Source: Muribaculaceae bacterium (GTDB lineage: Bacteria > Bacteroidota > Bacteroidia > Bacteroidales > Muribaculaceae). From it: a stretch of DNA of 8,751 nucleotides. How positions within the stretch are numbered: the first letter of the stretch is position 1; every line of letters starts with the position of its first letter. The stretch spans positions 1 to 8,751 of the forward strand of contig JAIDBM010000366.1 in NCBI GenBank assembly GCA_029056365.1, in the 5' to 3' direction. Shown one piece after another: positions 1 to 6,761 of the stretch. Made by a program: the position numbers and the translations under genes. The notes beneath the pieces are model-generated. The model saw only the letters and a program-made list of their open reading frames with translations, did no database searches and was not told the DNA's origin.

Positions 1-453
1 TTGCTCTATGCAGTCGAACAGACTCATGGCCGCCTTGAGCGACTCCTCGTCGCCGCATGCGCGGTAATACTCGCTCAGTCCGTAAATGATAAAGGCGATG
101 GCATAGAACTGCTTTTTAGTATCAGCCGGCGAACCGTCGGCATTCACGCTCCAGAAAGCGCCGCCGAACTCCGCGTCGACAAAATACTTCAGAATATAAT
201 CGCGGGCGCGTTCAGCCATCTGAAGATACTCTGGAGTGCGCAGCGCATTATAGGCTGCGGCATAAGTCCAGAGGATTCGGGCATTGAGGATCGCTCCCTT
301 CGGAGCCTCGGAATCCAGCCGGTCGAAGCCGTCGCGGCGGCCATAGAAGCCACCGGCGGGATCAACCATTTTTTCCGACCAGTAAGGAAGGATGCACTCG
401 CGGATGTTGCTTCGCAGAGCCTCCGCGAGTGCGGGATTTTCAAGCTTTTTCAT
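1..453 (-). CDS. Cellobiose/mannobiose 2-epimerase (AGE superfamily), N-terminal part
   Basis: Cytoplasmic epimerase of the N-acylglucosamine 2-epimerase superfamily. It converts the reducing-end mannose of beta-1,4-mannobiose to glucose (and cellobiose to glucosyl-mannose), which supplies the substrate of the GH130 phosphorylase encoded just upstream. The first 151 codons are in the window; the family is about 390-410 residues, so the C-terminal 60 percent lies beyond position 1. What is visible strongly resembles the B. fragilis enzyme as I recall it: ILPYWSEKMVD (21-31), GGFYGR (34-39), KGAILNARILWTYA (52-65, with Arg59 matching the conserved active-site Arg of the family), FGGAFWSVN and DTKKQFYAIAFIIYGLSEYYR. 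The catalytic histidines of the family fall in the missing part and cannot be checked. There is no signal peptide. The ATG at 453 lies 4 bases after the transporter stop (TAATGGAATG), which suggests translational coupling. Confidence 0.93.
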   Translation of the reverse strand, partial: MKKLENPALAEALRSNIRECILPYWSEKMVDPAGGFYGRRDGFDRLDSEAPKGAILNARILWTYAAAYNALRTPEYLQMAERARDYILKYFVDAEFGGAFWSVNADGSPADTKKQFYAIAFIIYGLSEYYRACGDEESLKAAMSLFDCIEQ

Positions 454-457
454 TCCA

Positions 458-1903
458 TTATTCGGGTTTGTCAAGGTCGCTGAACTCGCGGGCATCGGCC
501 ACATCGGTCGAAACCACCTGCCTGCGCTGGGCCTTGAGCTTTTCTACAATATCGTTTACCTTGGAAGTCGTGAGCGGATAAAACCACACAACAAGTATGG
601 CGATGCCCGACACTACCGCCGGAATAAATGTCATCAGCGCCCACAGGCAGGTTATAGCTCCGGGTGTCTGCACTACCGACGCACCATCAGTGGCCACCAC
701 ATAGCCGCATGCGCTCAAAAGCCACATCACGGCCGCTCCGCCTATGGCGCCGCCGAATTTCTGAGCCATCGACGACGACGAGAAAATCAAGCCGGTCGAA
801 GCTGTCTTATAGCGCAGCTCGGCGTAATCGCTCACATCGGCATACATACTCCATACAAGAGGCGACATTATACCGGTAAGAATACTGATCATAATCTGGA
901 ACACGAGCATCATCCAGTAGCCGGCTCCGCTCACGGGTATGAAGAAGAAGCCAAAGCTCAACAGAATCAGCAACGCGTTCACCATTATGAACGTACTCTT
1001 TTTTCCAAGTCGTGCGGCCACCGGCACAGCCAGCGCCACTCCCGCCATATTGGCCACCTCGCCCACACTCAGGAACAGGCCCGAGTAGAAAAGCAGACTT
1101 ATGCCGAACAATACCAGCGAGGCGTCCTGCCCGATTACATCGGCGAAGAAATACGCCACTGTCGCTCCACGCACCGTGTTGAACAGATTGAAACACAGCG
1201 CCGCGCCTATAAGCAGCCACCAGGGCCGGTTGCTCAGAAGCGCCTTGAAATCCTTGCCCACACTCACATTCGACACCGTGTGAAGCCGTTCGCGGGTCAT
1301 TTTGAAGCACAGCAGAAAAAGAACCAGACAGGCAGCCGCAATAACGCACATTGCCATTTGCCAGCTGCTCTGCGGCGACATGCCGAAATTATCGCCGAAC
1401 ACACGACACAAAGGCTCCCACGAGGCAAGAGCTATGAACGAACCGCCATAAGCGAAAAACATACGGAACGATGAATACACCGTTTTCTCATTGGGGTCCT
1501 CGCTCATCACACCGAGCATGGCTCCATAAGGCACATTTATGCCGGTATATACCGTCATCATCAGCACATACGTAACATAAGCCCACAGCAACTTGGCCGC
1601 GTAGCCCCAGTCGGGCGTTGTGAAAAGCATGATTCCGCACACCGAGAACGGTATGGCCACCCAAAGCAGATAAGGGCGGTATTTTCCCCAGCGGGTGTTG
1701 GTACGGTCGGCGATAACACCCATCATAGGGTCGGAAACGGCATCCCATATGCGGGTTACAAGCACCAGCACTCCGGCATCTATCAGACTGAGACCAAATA
1801 TATTGGAATAAAAGAAAGGGAGGTAATAGCTGAATACCTTCCAGAACATCGACGAAGCCATGTCGCCGAATCCATATCCTATTCGTTCACTTAATTTCGA
1901 CAT
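458..1903 (-). CDS. GPH-family (MelB-like) MFS sugar:cation symporter, probable mannobiose transporter
   Basis: Inner-membrane secondary transporter of the glycoside-pentoside-hexuronide:cation symporter family. Its position between the mannosylglucose phosphorylase and the epimerase points to import of mannobiose or short manno-oligosaccharides. The protein is about 481 residues, a normal length for a 12-helix GPH carrier, and is hydrophobic throughout. An opening GYGFGDMASSMFWK is followed by RIWDAVSDPMMG; its two Asp (54 and 58 counted from this start) align with the cation-site Asp55 and Asp59 of MelB. The loop motif DRTNTRWGKYRP comes next. A GTG at 1927 extends the frame by 8 residues (PGCNTNE...). 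I prefer the ATG at 1903 because the family begins near SKLSERIGYG, the GTG follows an in-frame TGA directly, and the GTG sits in the loop of a predicted hairpin. The substrate is inferred from context only. Confidence 0.92.
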   Translation of the reverse strand: MSKLSERIGYGFGDMASSMFWKVFSYYLPFFYSNIFGLSLIDAGVLVLVTRIWDAVSDPMMGVIADRTNTRWGKYRPYLLWVAIPFSVCGIMLFTTPDWGYAAKLLWAYVTYVLMMTVYTGINVPYGAMLGVMSEDPNEKTVYSSFRMFFAYGGSFIALASWEPLCRVFGDNFGMSPQSSWQMAMCVIAAACLVLFLLCFKMTRERLHTVSNVSVGKDFKALLSNRPWWLLIGAALCFNLFNTVRGATVAYFFADVIGQDASLVLFGISLLFYSGLFLSVGEVANMAGVALAVPVAARLGKKSTFIMVNALLILLSFGFFFIPVSGAGYWMMLVFQIMISILTGIMSPLVWSMYADVSDYAELRYKTASTGLIFSSSSMAQKFGGAIGGAAVMWLLSACGYVVATDGASVVQTPGAITCLWALMTFIPAVVSGIAILVVWFYPLTTSKVNDIVEKLKAQRRQVVSTDVADAREFSDLDKPE

Positions 1904-1917
1904 TTCGTTGGTATTGC

Positions 1918-1940
1918 AGCCGGGCACTCATATGCCGGCT
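1918..1940 (-). promoter_or_regulatory. Compact hairpin just upstream of the transporter start
   Basis: Plus-strand arms AGCCGGGCA (1918-1926) and TGCCGGCT (1933-1940) pair over 8 bp with one bulged G (1923) around a six-base loop. In the mRNA the loop exposes an AUG (1931-1929) followed by the in-frame UGA context of the alternative GUG start at 1927. The last paired base is about 14 nt from the transporter ATG, close enough to influence initiation. There is no U-tract, so it is not a standard terminator. The function is inferred only. Confidence 0.5.
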
Positions 1941-1955
1941 CAGGTAAGAATATAC

Positions 1956-2001
1956 GATGGCGCCGCACAACCTTCCGGAATGGAAAGCATGCGGCACCAT
2001 C
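1956..2001 (-). promoter_or_regulatory. Long intercistronic stem-loop after the GH130 stop
   Basis: Plus-strand arms GATGGCGCCGCA (1956-1967) and TGCGGCACCATC (1990-2001) pair at 11 of 12 positions. The remaining position (1961/1996) is a G-U wobble in the minus-strand transcript. Inside the 22-nt loop, TTCC (1973-1976) can pair with GGAA (1982-1985). The stem begins 8 nt past the GH130 stop codon. No run of U follows. Candidate roles are 3'-end protection, RNA processing or partial attenuation between the enzyme and transporter cistrons. Confidence 0.6.
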
Positions 2002-2009
2002 TATGTTTT

Positions 2010-3221
2010 TCAGGCGTTTACCTCTACTTTGGTTACATTGTTGTACTGCTCTACATTGCTCATCAGGGCAAGATTGCGGTTGATGAGATTGTTGAGAGTG
2101 CGCACACTGTCGGCAGTGGTGAGTTTGTCTTCAGGTGTGTGCATACAGTAGTCCACAAGCTTGTCGACAGTCGACTCAGCCACATGCAGGCGGGTGTCGC
2201 TCGATGCATAGTATATCAGCACACGGCCGTCTTCATCGGCTATCCATCCGTTTGTGAAAAGCACATTCATCACGTCGCCCATGTACTCTTCGCCTACCGG
2301 AGCCATGAAATATCCGCCGGGCGACGCTATCTTGCGCCAGGGCTCGTCGAGGGCGGTCATATACATGTAAAGCACATAACGCAGACCCGAGGCACAGCCG
2401 CGCACGCCGTGAGCCAGATGGAGCCATCCTTTGGGAGTTTTAATCGGATGAGGACCCTCGCCGTTCTTCACTTCCTTGATTGTGTGGTAGTGGCGGGCAT
2501 CGATTATAGTTTCTTCGTGCACCACAGCATTGGTGATGTCGTCGACCAGCGCCCAGCCAATTCCGCCGCCGCTGCCGGTGTCGATGAATCCGTCCTGCGG
2601 ACGGGTATAAAGAGCGTATTTGCCGTTTACGAATTCAGGATGCAGAACCACATTGCGCTGCTGCGACTTTGTTTTGAGATCGGGCAGACGCTCCCAGTTC
2701 ACGAGGTCCTTCGTACGAGCGATACCGCATGTCGCAGTTGCGGCGGAAAGGTCGCCGGGCTGGCTGTCGTCGTGGCGCTCAACGCAGAAGAGGCCGTAGA
2801 TATATCCGTCTTCATGCGCGGTAAGACGCATGTCGTAGATATTGGTGGCCGGGATTATATCCTCCGGCATTGTCACCGGATGATCCCAGAAGCGGAAATT
2901 GTCCACACCGTTGGGGCTTTCGGCCACTGCAAAAAACGACTTGCGGTCGTTGCCTTCAACACGCACCATCAGCAGGTAACGGCCCTGCCACTTGATGGCT
3001 CCGGCATTAAGTGTGGCATTGATTCCGATACGCTCCATGAAATACGGATTGCGCTCACGGTCGTAATCGTATTTCCAGAAAGGGGGGACCATGTCGGCGG
3101 TTATCACCGGATTACGGAAACGGGTGTATACACCGTTTCCTTCGATAGGTTCGTTAGGGCGGCTTACCAGCTCTTCGTAGCGGGCCTCCACCAGATTTTT
3201 GCGGTATTCAAAGATATCCAT
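2010..3221 (-). CDS. GH130 4-O-beta-D-mannosyl-D-glucose phosphorylase
   Basis: Cytoplasmic inverting phosphorylase (EC 2.4.1.281 type): beta-mannosyl-1,4-glucose plus phosphate gives alpha-mannose 1-phosphate plus glucose. It uses the product of the adjacent epimerase and feeds mannose 1-phosphate towards glycolysis through mannose 6-phosphate. At 403 residues it has the expected length, and it has no signal peptide. Diagnostic stretches are RFRNPVITADMVPPFWKYD (34-52), GINATLNAGAI (66-76), YLLMVRVEG (82-90), NIYDMRLT (127-134), a mid-protein HPEFVNGKYALYTRPQDGF, GEGPHPIKTPKGWLHLAHGVR and the C-terminal NVLFTNGWI. Asp130 in NIYDMRL corresponds to the catalytic Asp131 of the B. fragilis enzyme. 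The long N-terminal helix (EYRKNLVEARYEELVSRPNE) is typical of subfamily GH130_1 mannosylglucose phosphorylases and argues against mannosyl-N-acetylglucosamine or mannooligosaccharide phosphorylase. The ATG lies 18 bp after the GH26 stop in an A/T-rich leader. Confidence 0.95.
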   Translation of the reverse strand: MDIFEYRKNLVEARYEELVSRPNEPIEGNGVYTRFRNPVITADMVPPFWKYDYDRERNPYFMERIGINATLNAGAIKWQGRYLLMVRVEGNDRKSFFAVAESPNGVDNFRFWDHPVTMPEDIIPATNIYDMRLTAHEDGYIYGLFCVERHDDSQPGDLSAATATCGIARTKDLVNWERLPDLKTKSQQRNVVLHPEFVNGKYALYTRPQDGFIDTGSGGGIGWALVDDITNAVVHEETIIDARHYHTIKEVKNGEGPHPIKTPKGWLHLAHGVRGCASGLRYVLYMYMTALDEPWRKIASPGGYFMAPVGEEYMGDVMNVLFTNGWIADEDGRVLIYYASSDTRLHVAESTVDKLVDYCMHTPEDKLTTADSVRTLNNLINRNLALMSNVEQYNNVTKVEVNA

Positions 3222-3239
3222 TTATACTAATCTGTTTAA

Positions 3240-4688
3240 TTAATTCTTTAAATCAGGCATCTGTTCGCGGGTCATAACAAAAGGCGAGGTCATAACCTGT
3301 TTCCAGGCATCGCGTGTGTTGCCGAAATCGTCCACAGCGGCGTTATTGTCGATGTTGTAAGTATACCATTCCATAAACCAGGCCCAGTAGGCTCCGTCGT
3401 TCATGCACTTCTGCGGCGACGGAATGCGTCCTACCTCGGAGAGGCTCACCAGCTTGCGTCCGTCGGTCATGTCAAGAGCGGCCTTATAGCTCACTACCTG
3501 CGAGTTGTCGTTATCGGGATAAAGGTCCACGCCAACAATGTCGACATATTCGTCGCCGGGATACGAAGCCTTCATCTGAGCCTCATAGCCTCGCTGGCAC
3601 TGTGCGGTCCATACCCATATGAGGTTGTTCAGGCCATGGTAGCGCACCAGACGGTCGTAGAGAAGTATCCACAGCTGTTTCACATATTCATCGCCATGAC
3701 GACCCCACCAGAACCAGGGACCGTAGCGGTAGTCGCCGGCGGCTTCATGCAGCGGACGCCACAGCACCGGTATGCCTGCCTGCTGAAGCTGTCCGAGAAC
3801 CTCGGCCACGCGGTCGATGTCGGCAAGCAGGAACTCGTTCTGCCAGGTGCCCTCCTTGAGAGCCTCGCGGATGTCGAATTCAGTGCCTTCGCTGCCCTTT
3901 CCGGGAATATAGAAGCCATATTTGCCTGTGGCTCCTTTCTCGTAATCCTCTTTCGAATTCGGGGCGTTCCAGTGCCACATATATGTAACCAGACCGTTGT
4001 TCTGCCACTGGGTACGTGCCGGAGCGATGTCGCTGTAGTCGATCCAGGCTCCCGGTTTCGAGTCTTTCAGATGAATGAAATCATAGCCGGTAAGGGCCGG
4101 ATATTTGCCGGTGACACGGTTCACCCAGTCGGCCATGTCGTTGTTGTTGTTTACATTGGCCATGGCTCCGGAGATAATCTTCTGGCCATGCTGCTGTATG
4201 AGGAAATTATATACGTTGACCGCCTGCGCTGTAGCGTTTGTGTTTGTGAGCGGGGCGAAATTAGTAGGTTCGGAGGGGTCCTGCCCTTTGGTAAGGGTTT
4301 TGAATTTCAGAGTCAGAGCAGGTCCGTAGCTTGCGCCGTTGTTCGCGATAACGGCGTGAGCGGGCACAACGAGCTGATAGTCGGTGCCCATTTTGAGTTC
4401 CACCGGCAGAACCACAGTGTTGCCTTCAGATACAGAAGCTGTGAGTCGGCTGCCGTTAAGAGTTATACGGTCGGCGTTGTTGAGGGTCACGGTGGTGTTA
4501 TAGCTTATGCGTATTTCAGTAAGCGCCTCGGGGTCGACTTCCTGACCTTCGCTTACGTTGCAGGCCGTGATTTCGGGTTCAACGCGATCGGTTGGAGGAG
4601 GTGTGGGTTCGTCATTTTCTTTGCCACAGGCTGTAATCAGCAATGCGGCCATCAGCGGATAGAATAATTTTCGTAAGTTCATCGTCAT
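3240..4688 (-). CDS. GH26 beta-1,4-mannanase, surface lipoprotein with N-terminal Ig-like domain
   Basis: Depolymerises beta-1,4-mannan, by analogy with the B. fragilis and B. ovatus GH26 enzymes mainly to mannobiose. The 482 residues begin with a lipoprotein signal (RKLFYPLMAALLITAC, acylated Cys21). Acidic residues after the Cys (GKENDE) are compatible with a Bacteroidota surface-export signal. A proline-rich linker (EPTPPPTD) follows. Residues about 36-131 look like an SbsA/Big_5-type Ig-like domain (ACNVSEGQEVDPEALTEIRI ... TDYQLVVPAHAV ... LTLKFKT). The GH26 barrel spans about 145-482. It shows TGYDFIH and YMWHWNAP. The proton donor is Glu315 in LWRPLHEAAG, followed by WFWWGR. The nucleophile is Glu418 in VSLSEVGRIPSP. 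Both catalytic glutamates are intact. ATG codons lie at residues 1 and 3 (4688, 4682), and either gives a working signal peptide. It precedes the phosphorylase gene by 18 bp. Endo-mannanase versus mannobiose-releasing mode cannot be settled from sequence. Confidence 0.95.
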   Translation of the reverse strand: MTMNLRKLFYPLMAALLITACGKENDEPTPPPTDRVEPEITACNVSEGQEVDPEALTEIRISYNTTVTLNNADRITLNGSRLTASVSEGNTVVLPVELKMGTDYQLVVPAHAVIANNGASYGPALTLKFKTLTKGQDPSEPTNFAPLTNTNATAQAVNVYNFLIQQHGQKIISGAMANVNNNNDMADWVNRVTGKYPALTGYDFIHLKDSKPGAWIDYSDIAPARTQWQNNGLVTYMWHWNAPNSKEDYEKGATGKYGFYIPGKGSEGTEFDIREALKEGTWQNEFLLADIDRVAEVLGQLQQAGIPVLWRPLHEAAGDYRYGPWFWWGRHGDEYVKQLWILLYDRLVRYHGLNNLIWVWTAQCQRGYEAQMKASYPGDEYVDIVGVDLYPDNDNSQVVSYKAALDMTDGRKLVSLSEVGRIPSPQKCMNDGAYWAWFMEWYTYNIDNNAAVDDFGNTRDAWKQVMTSPFVMTREQMPDLKN

Positions 4689-4704
4689 GCCTTTTGTTTG
4701 ATAT

Positions 4705-4738
4705 TATTCCGGGCGCGGCATGCGCCGCGCACGGAATA
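4705..4738 (-). promoter_or_regulatory. Strong intercistronic hairpin between the four-TIG lipoprotein and GH26 genes
   Basis: Plus-strand TATTCCG (4705-4711) pairs with CGGAATA (4732-4738), and GCGCGGC (4713-4719) pairs with GCCGCGC (4724-4730). That gives 14 bp with a single G/A mismatch (4712/4731) and a four-base ATGC loop. It starts 7 nt after the upstream stop codon, inside a 57-bp gap (4689-4745). In the direction of transcription it is followed by AT and CAAACAAAAGG, not by U residues, so it does not fit a classical intrinsic terminator. RNA processing, stabilisation or partial polarity is inferred. Confidence 0.65.
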
Positions 4739-4745
4739 TCTATAA

Positions 4746-6692
4746 TTAGTCTGCTTTGAAAGCGAATGATTTAATCACAAAATATTTGCCGGAAATAGCC
4801 CAGCCTTTTTCCCAGGGTTCGCAAGGTACTACGTTGCCGTTCTTCTTGGTAACCGACTCATACTTGCCGCGACCGTGAAGAGCGTCCACGTCGTCGCTGC
4901 TGAGCTGGATTGTAACCGACTTCTGTCCGGGCTCGATGGTCAGTATCGAGGGAGCGTTGGTGAAGTGTTCCTTCCATCCATTGTAGAGATAACGGAACTC
5001 AACCTGAATCTCTTCCTCATCAGGCACAACCTCATAAGGTTCGATATTCATCACCAGTGTGCCGGGCGCATTGATGTTCTCGGCCATCATCTGCCAGTAG
5101 GTACGACCGTTTTCCTCGTCATGGGTGATGCTGAGTTCAAGATTCGCCCAGTCGCCGTCGGGCGAGATGTCGTAGTCGCAGGTAAGGAAAATCTTGGCGG
5201 CATTGGGGTCTTCGTATTCCATCGAGGTGATGGTCATGTTGCAGCCGGAGAATGCCCATCCCGCACCATTGAGTTCATCGATATCTTCCTGTGAAATGTT
5301 CAGGGTGATGGTGCTCTGACCGGCCTCGGTCTCGATTATACCGCTGTTGCCGTTATCGCGAACGCCGGTGAACACAATGTTCCAGTCGCGGCGGTAGCGT
5401 GGCTGAAGCTGCCACCAGCCCTGGCTTGCATCCTGTTCGAAATGTATTGTAAGCTTGCCGGGAGCGGTGATTGCCTCGGAGAATGCCGCATACATGTCGG
5501 CATCTATTTCAGCTGCGACTTCGAGATTGTTCTCCCAGCCGCCGAGAGCGAAGTTGCCTTTCCAGAATTCATTTCCGTTCTTCTGCATGGTAACAGCCTC
5601 GCTTGCCACGATTATGTTGCTGTTCTGGATAAAGTTGATTTTTCCATCAACCATGGCGGCGGGTACAGTTGCGGTGAGTTCGGTTCCGTCGGCATTCACA
5701 CTCCAGCCTTCGTATATAACGGCGCAGCCGGGGAATTCGATGCCGCTCACAAGGTTGAGCAGAGAGCCCTTGACAGTGATCTGCTGTCCGCCCACAAGAT
5801 TGCGGTTGGGGGTAACCGAAGCGATTTCGATAGTAGGCACGGTGAACTCAGGCGAGCTGATGCGGTCGAGCGAGTGGAGTTCAAGAGTAATCACACCCGA
5901 ACAAGTACCCACAGGCACAGTGGTCACAAGGCTCTTGCCATCGAGAGCGATGGTATAATTCTCTACTGCGATTTCGCCGGGGAAGTATACAGCCTTCACA
6001 AGCTGGAGATTCTCACCAAAGAGAGTAACCTCCTCGCCTTCCTGAAGTTCGGTCTTGCTGAGAGAGGTGACTTCGGCGGTACGAACCACAAATTCCTGTT
6101 CGGTGGTGTAGCTCCAGTCGGCACCGTCGCTGAAAGTGATTTTGCCGGTTTTGGCGGCCGCAGGCACTTTCAGACGCAGTTCATGACGTTCCTGAACGGT
6201 AAAGTCTTCGGTAGTCACTTCAGCATTGTTGCCGAATGTAACTGTTGCGATATTGTAGAGGTATTCACCGGTAACGACAATTTCATCGCCTGCGGTGAGT
6301 TCTTCCTTCTCGGCAGTAACGGTCTCAACGGTGATAGGCTCGGAGAAAGTAATAATCGAACGGGTTTCGATTTCCCTTCCACCCATCACCAGGCGAATCT
6401 TGCCGGGCACGGCTTCCTGAGGTACCGGACATACGATTTCAGTATCGCTTTTGCTTACGAAATCGGTAACTTCCACACCCACAGGGAATATAATCTTGTT
6501 TACTTTGCCAAGGCCTTCGCCAATGAACTTTATGGTTTCGCCACGGCTTGCAGGCGAGGGACCGAAGCTGTGCAGCTCGCTGCTGTAAGGATATTCGGGC
6601 GCATCGTCCTCACACGATTGCAAAGCCATGGAGGTTCCTACCACCGCGAGAGCCACGAGCAAGCAGTTTTTTATTTTATTTATGGTTTTCAT
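4746..6692 (-). CDS. Four-TIG surface lipoprotein with duplicated C-terminal module, probable glycan-binding protein
   Basis: Predicted outer-membrane surface lipoprotein that helps bind mannan beside the SusC/SusD transporter. The 648 residues start with a lipoprotein signal (KNCLLVALAVVGTSMALQSC, Cys27), and EDD directly after the Cys is an export signal typical of Bacteroidota surface proteins. Four IPT/TIG Ig-like domains follow at about 38-117, 122-204, 206-285 and 288-368, each with a GxxIxxxGxxL-like strand pattern and a VPxxxxxGxIxF-like ending. The remainder (371-648) is two diverged copies of one module, about 371-494 and 499-648. They share NLEV/NLEL, ITAPGKL/INAPGTL, EAGQSTIT/EPGQKSVT, DIDELNG/DVDALHG and GWAFSG/GWAISG. 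Exposed-looking aromatics (W426, W427, W437 in copy one; W533, W573, W627 in copy two) suit sugar binding. I recognise no named family for the module. Glycan binding is inferred from architecture and operon position. ATG 6692 is the only start that gives a complete signal peptide. Confidence 0.85.
   Translation of the reverse strand: MKTINKIKNCLLVALAVVGTSMALQSCEDDAPEYPYSSELHSFGPSPASRGETIKFIGEGLGKVNKIIFPVGVEVTDFVSKSDTEIVCPVPQEAVPGKIRLVMGGREIETRSIITFSEPITVETVTAEKEELTAGDEIVVTGEYLYNIATVTFGNNAEVTTEDFTVQERHELRLKVPAAAKTGKITFSDGADWSYTTEQEFVVRTAEVTSLSKTELQEGEEVTLFGENLQLVKAVYFPGEIAVENYTIALDGKSLVTTVPVGTCSGVITLELHSLDRISSPEFTVPTIEIASVTPNRNLVGGQQITVKGSLLNLVSGIEFPGCAVIYEGWSVNADGTELTATVPAAMVDGKINFIQNSNIIVASEAVTMQKNGNEFWKGNFALGGWENNLEVAAEIDADMYAAFSEAITAPGKLTIHFEQDASQGWWQLQPRYRRDWNIVFTGVRDNGNSGIIETEAGQSTITLNISQEDIDELNGAGWAFSGCNMTITSMEYEDPNAAKIFLTCDYDISPDGDWANLELSITHDEENGRTYWQMMAENINAPGTLVMNIEPYEVVPDEEEIQVEFRYLYNGWKEHFTNAPSILTIEPGQKSVTIQLSSDDVDALHGRGKYESVTKKNGNVVPCEPWEKGWAISGKYFVIKSFAFKAD
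4749..5582 (-). repeat. Protein-level tandem duplication at the C-terminus of the four-TIG lipoprotein
   Basis: Copy one covers residues about 371-494 (5211-5582) and copy two about 499-648 (4749-5198). Five matching blocks occur in the same order: residues 389/517, 408/540, 456/587, 470/601 and 478/630. Their offsets are nearly constant at 128-132 until copy two gains about 20 residues, including KKNGNVVPCEPWEKG, just before the last block. The nucleotide sequences have diverged, so this is an old duplication and not a recombination artefact. Confidence 0.7.
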
Positions 6693-6716
6693 GCTGTGAT
6701 TTTATGCATTGGTTGC

Positions 6717-6743
6717 GGCACCGCCGCCATGAACGGCGGTGCC
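6717..6743 (-). promoter_or_regulatory. Perfect 10-bp intercistronic hairpin between the two TIG lipoprotein genes
   Basis: GGCACCGCCG (6717-6726) and CGGCGGTGCC (6734-6743) are exact inverted repeats around a seven-base loop. They lie in the 69-bp gap between the two-TIG gene (stop 6762-6764) and the four-TIG gene (start 6692), 18 nt after the stop. In the transcript the stem is followed by GCAACCAAUGCAUAAAA, with no U-tract. It could protect the upstream message or reduce read-through to the downstream genes. The function is inferred. Confidence 0.65.
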
Positions 6744-6761
6744 ATTATAATGTGATAAGAA

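Larger units (their letters stand above)
1904..2009 (-). promoter_or_regulatory. 106-bp leader before the transporter gene, with two hairpins
   Basis: This is the longest gene-free gap in the operon. Read on the minus strand, a long stem-loop (1956-2001) starts 8 nt after the GH130 stop. A second, compact stem-loop (1918-1940) ends about 14 nt before the transporter ATG. I saw no convincing Bacteroidota promoter: TATATTCT around 1954-1947 only loosely resembles TAnnTTTG, and the nearest upstream TTG is badly spaced. It is therefore more likely an intercistronic spacer than an independent promoter. Confidence 0.45.

Noticed and set aside
392..1474. 360-codon plus-strand frame rich in His, Arg and Gln opposite the transporter
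   Set aside because: The composition is what reversed transmembrane coding gives; the minus strand has the GPH-family motifs.
1904..1927. GTG start at 1927 for the transporter
   Set aside because: It adds only PGCNTNE-like residues before the conserved family N-terminus, follows a stop codon directly and lies in a hairpin loop; the ATG at 1903 is better.
1946..1954. Possible internal Bacteroidota promoter (-7 box) ahead of the transporter
   Set aside because: TATATTCT matches TAnnTTTG poorly and the nearest TTG upstream is only about 13 bases away, too close for a -33 element.
1860..3230. 456-codon plus-strand frame opposite the GH130 gene
   Set aside because: Antisense shadow of a gene with intact catalytic motifs; its His/Val-rich composition is typical of reversed coding sequence.
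3636..4667. 343-codon plus-strand frame opposite GH26
   Set aside because: Shadow of the mannanase gene, which has both catalytic glutamates in place.
4689..4745. Rho-independent terminator ending the SGBP transcript
   Set aside because: The stem is strong enough, but an A-rich and not a U-rich sequence follows in the transcript, and the next gene is part of the same pathway.
5442..6755. 437-codon plus-strand frame opposite the four-TIG lipoprotein
   Set aside because: Antisense shadow with no family signature; the minus strand encodes a full lipoprotein with signal peptide and domains.
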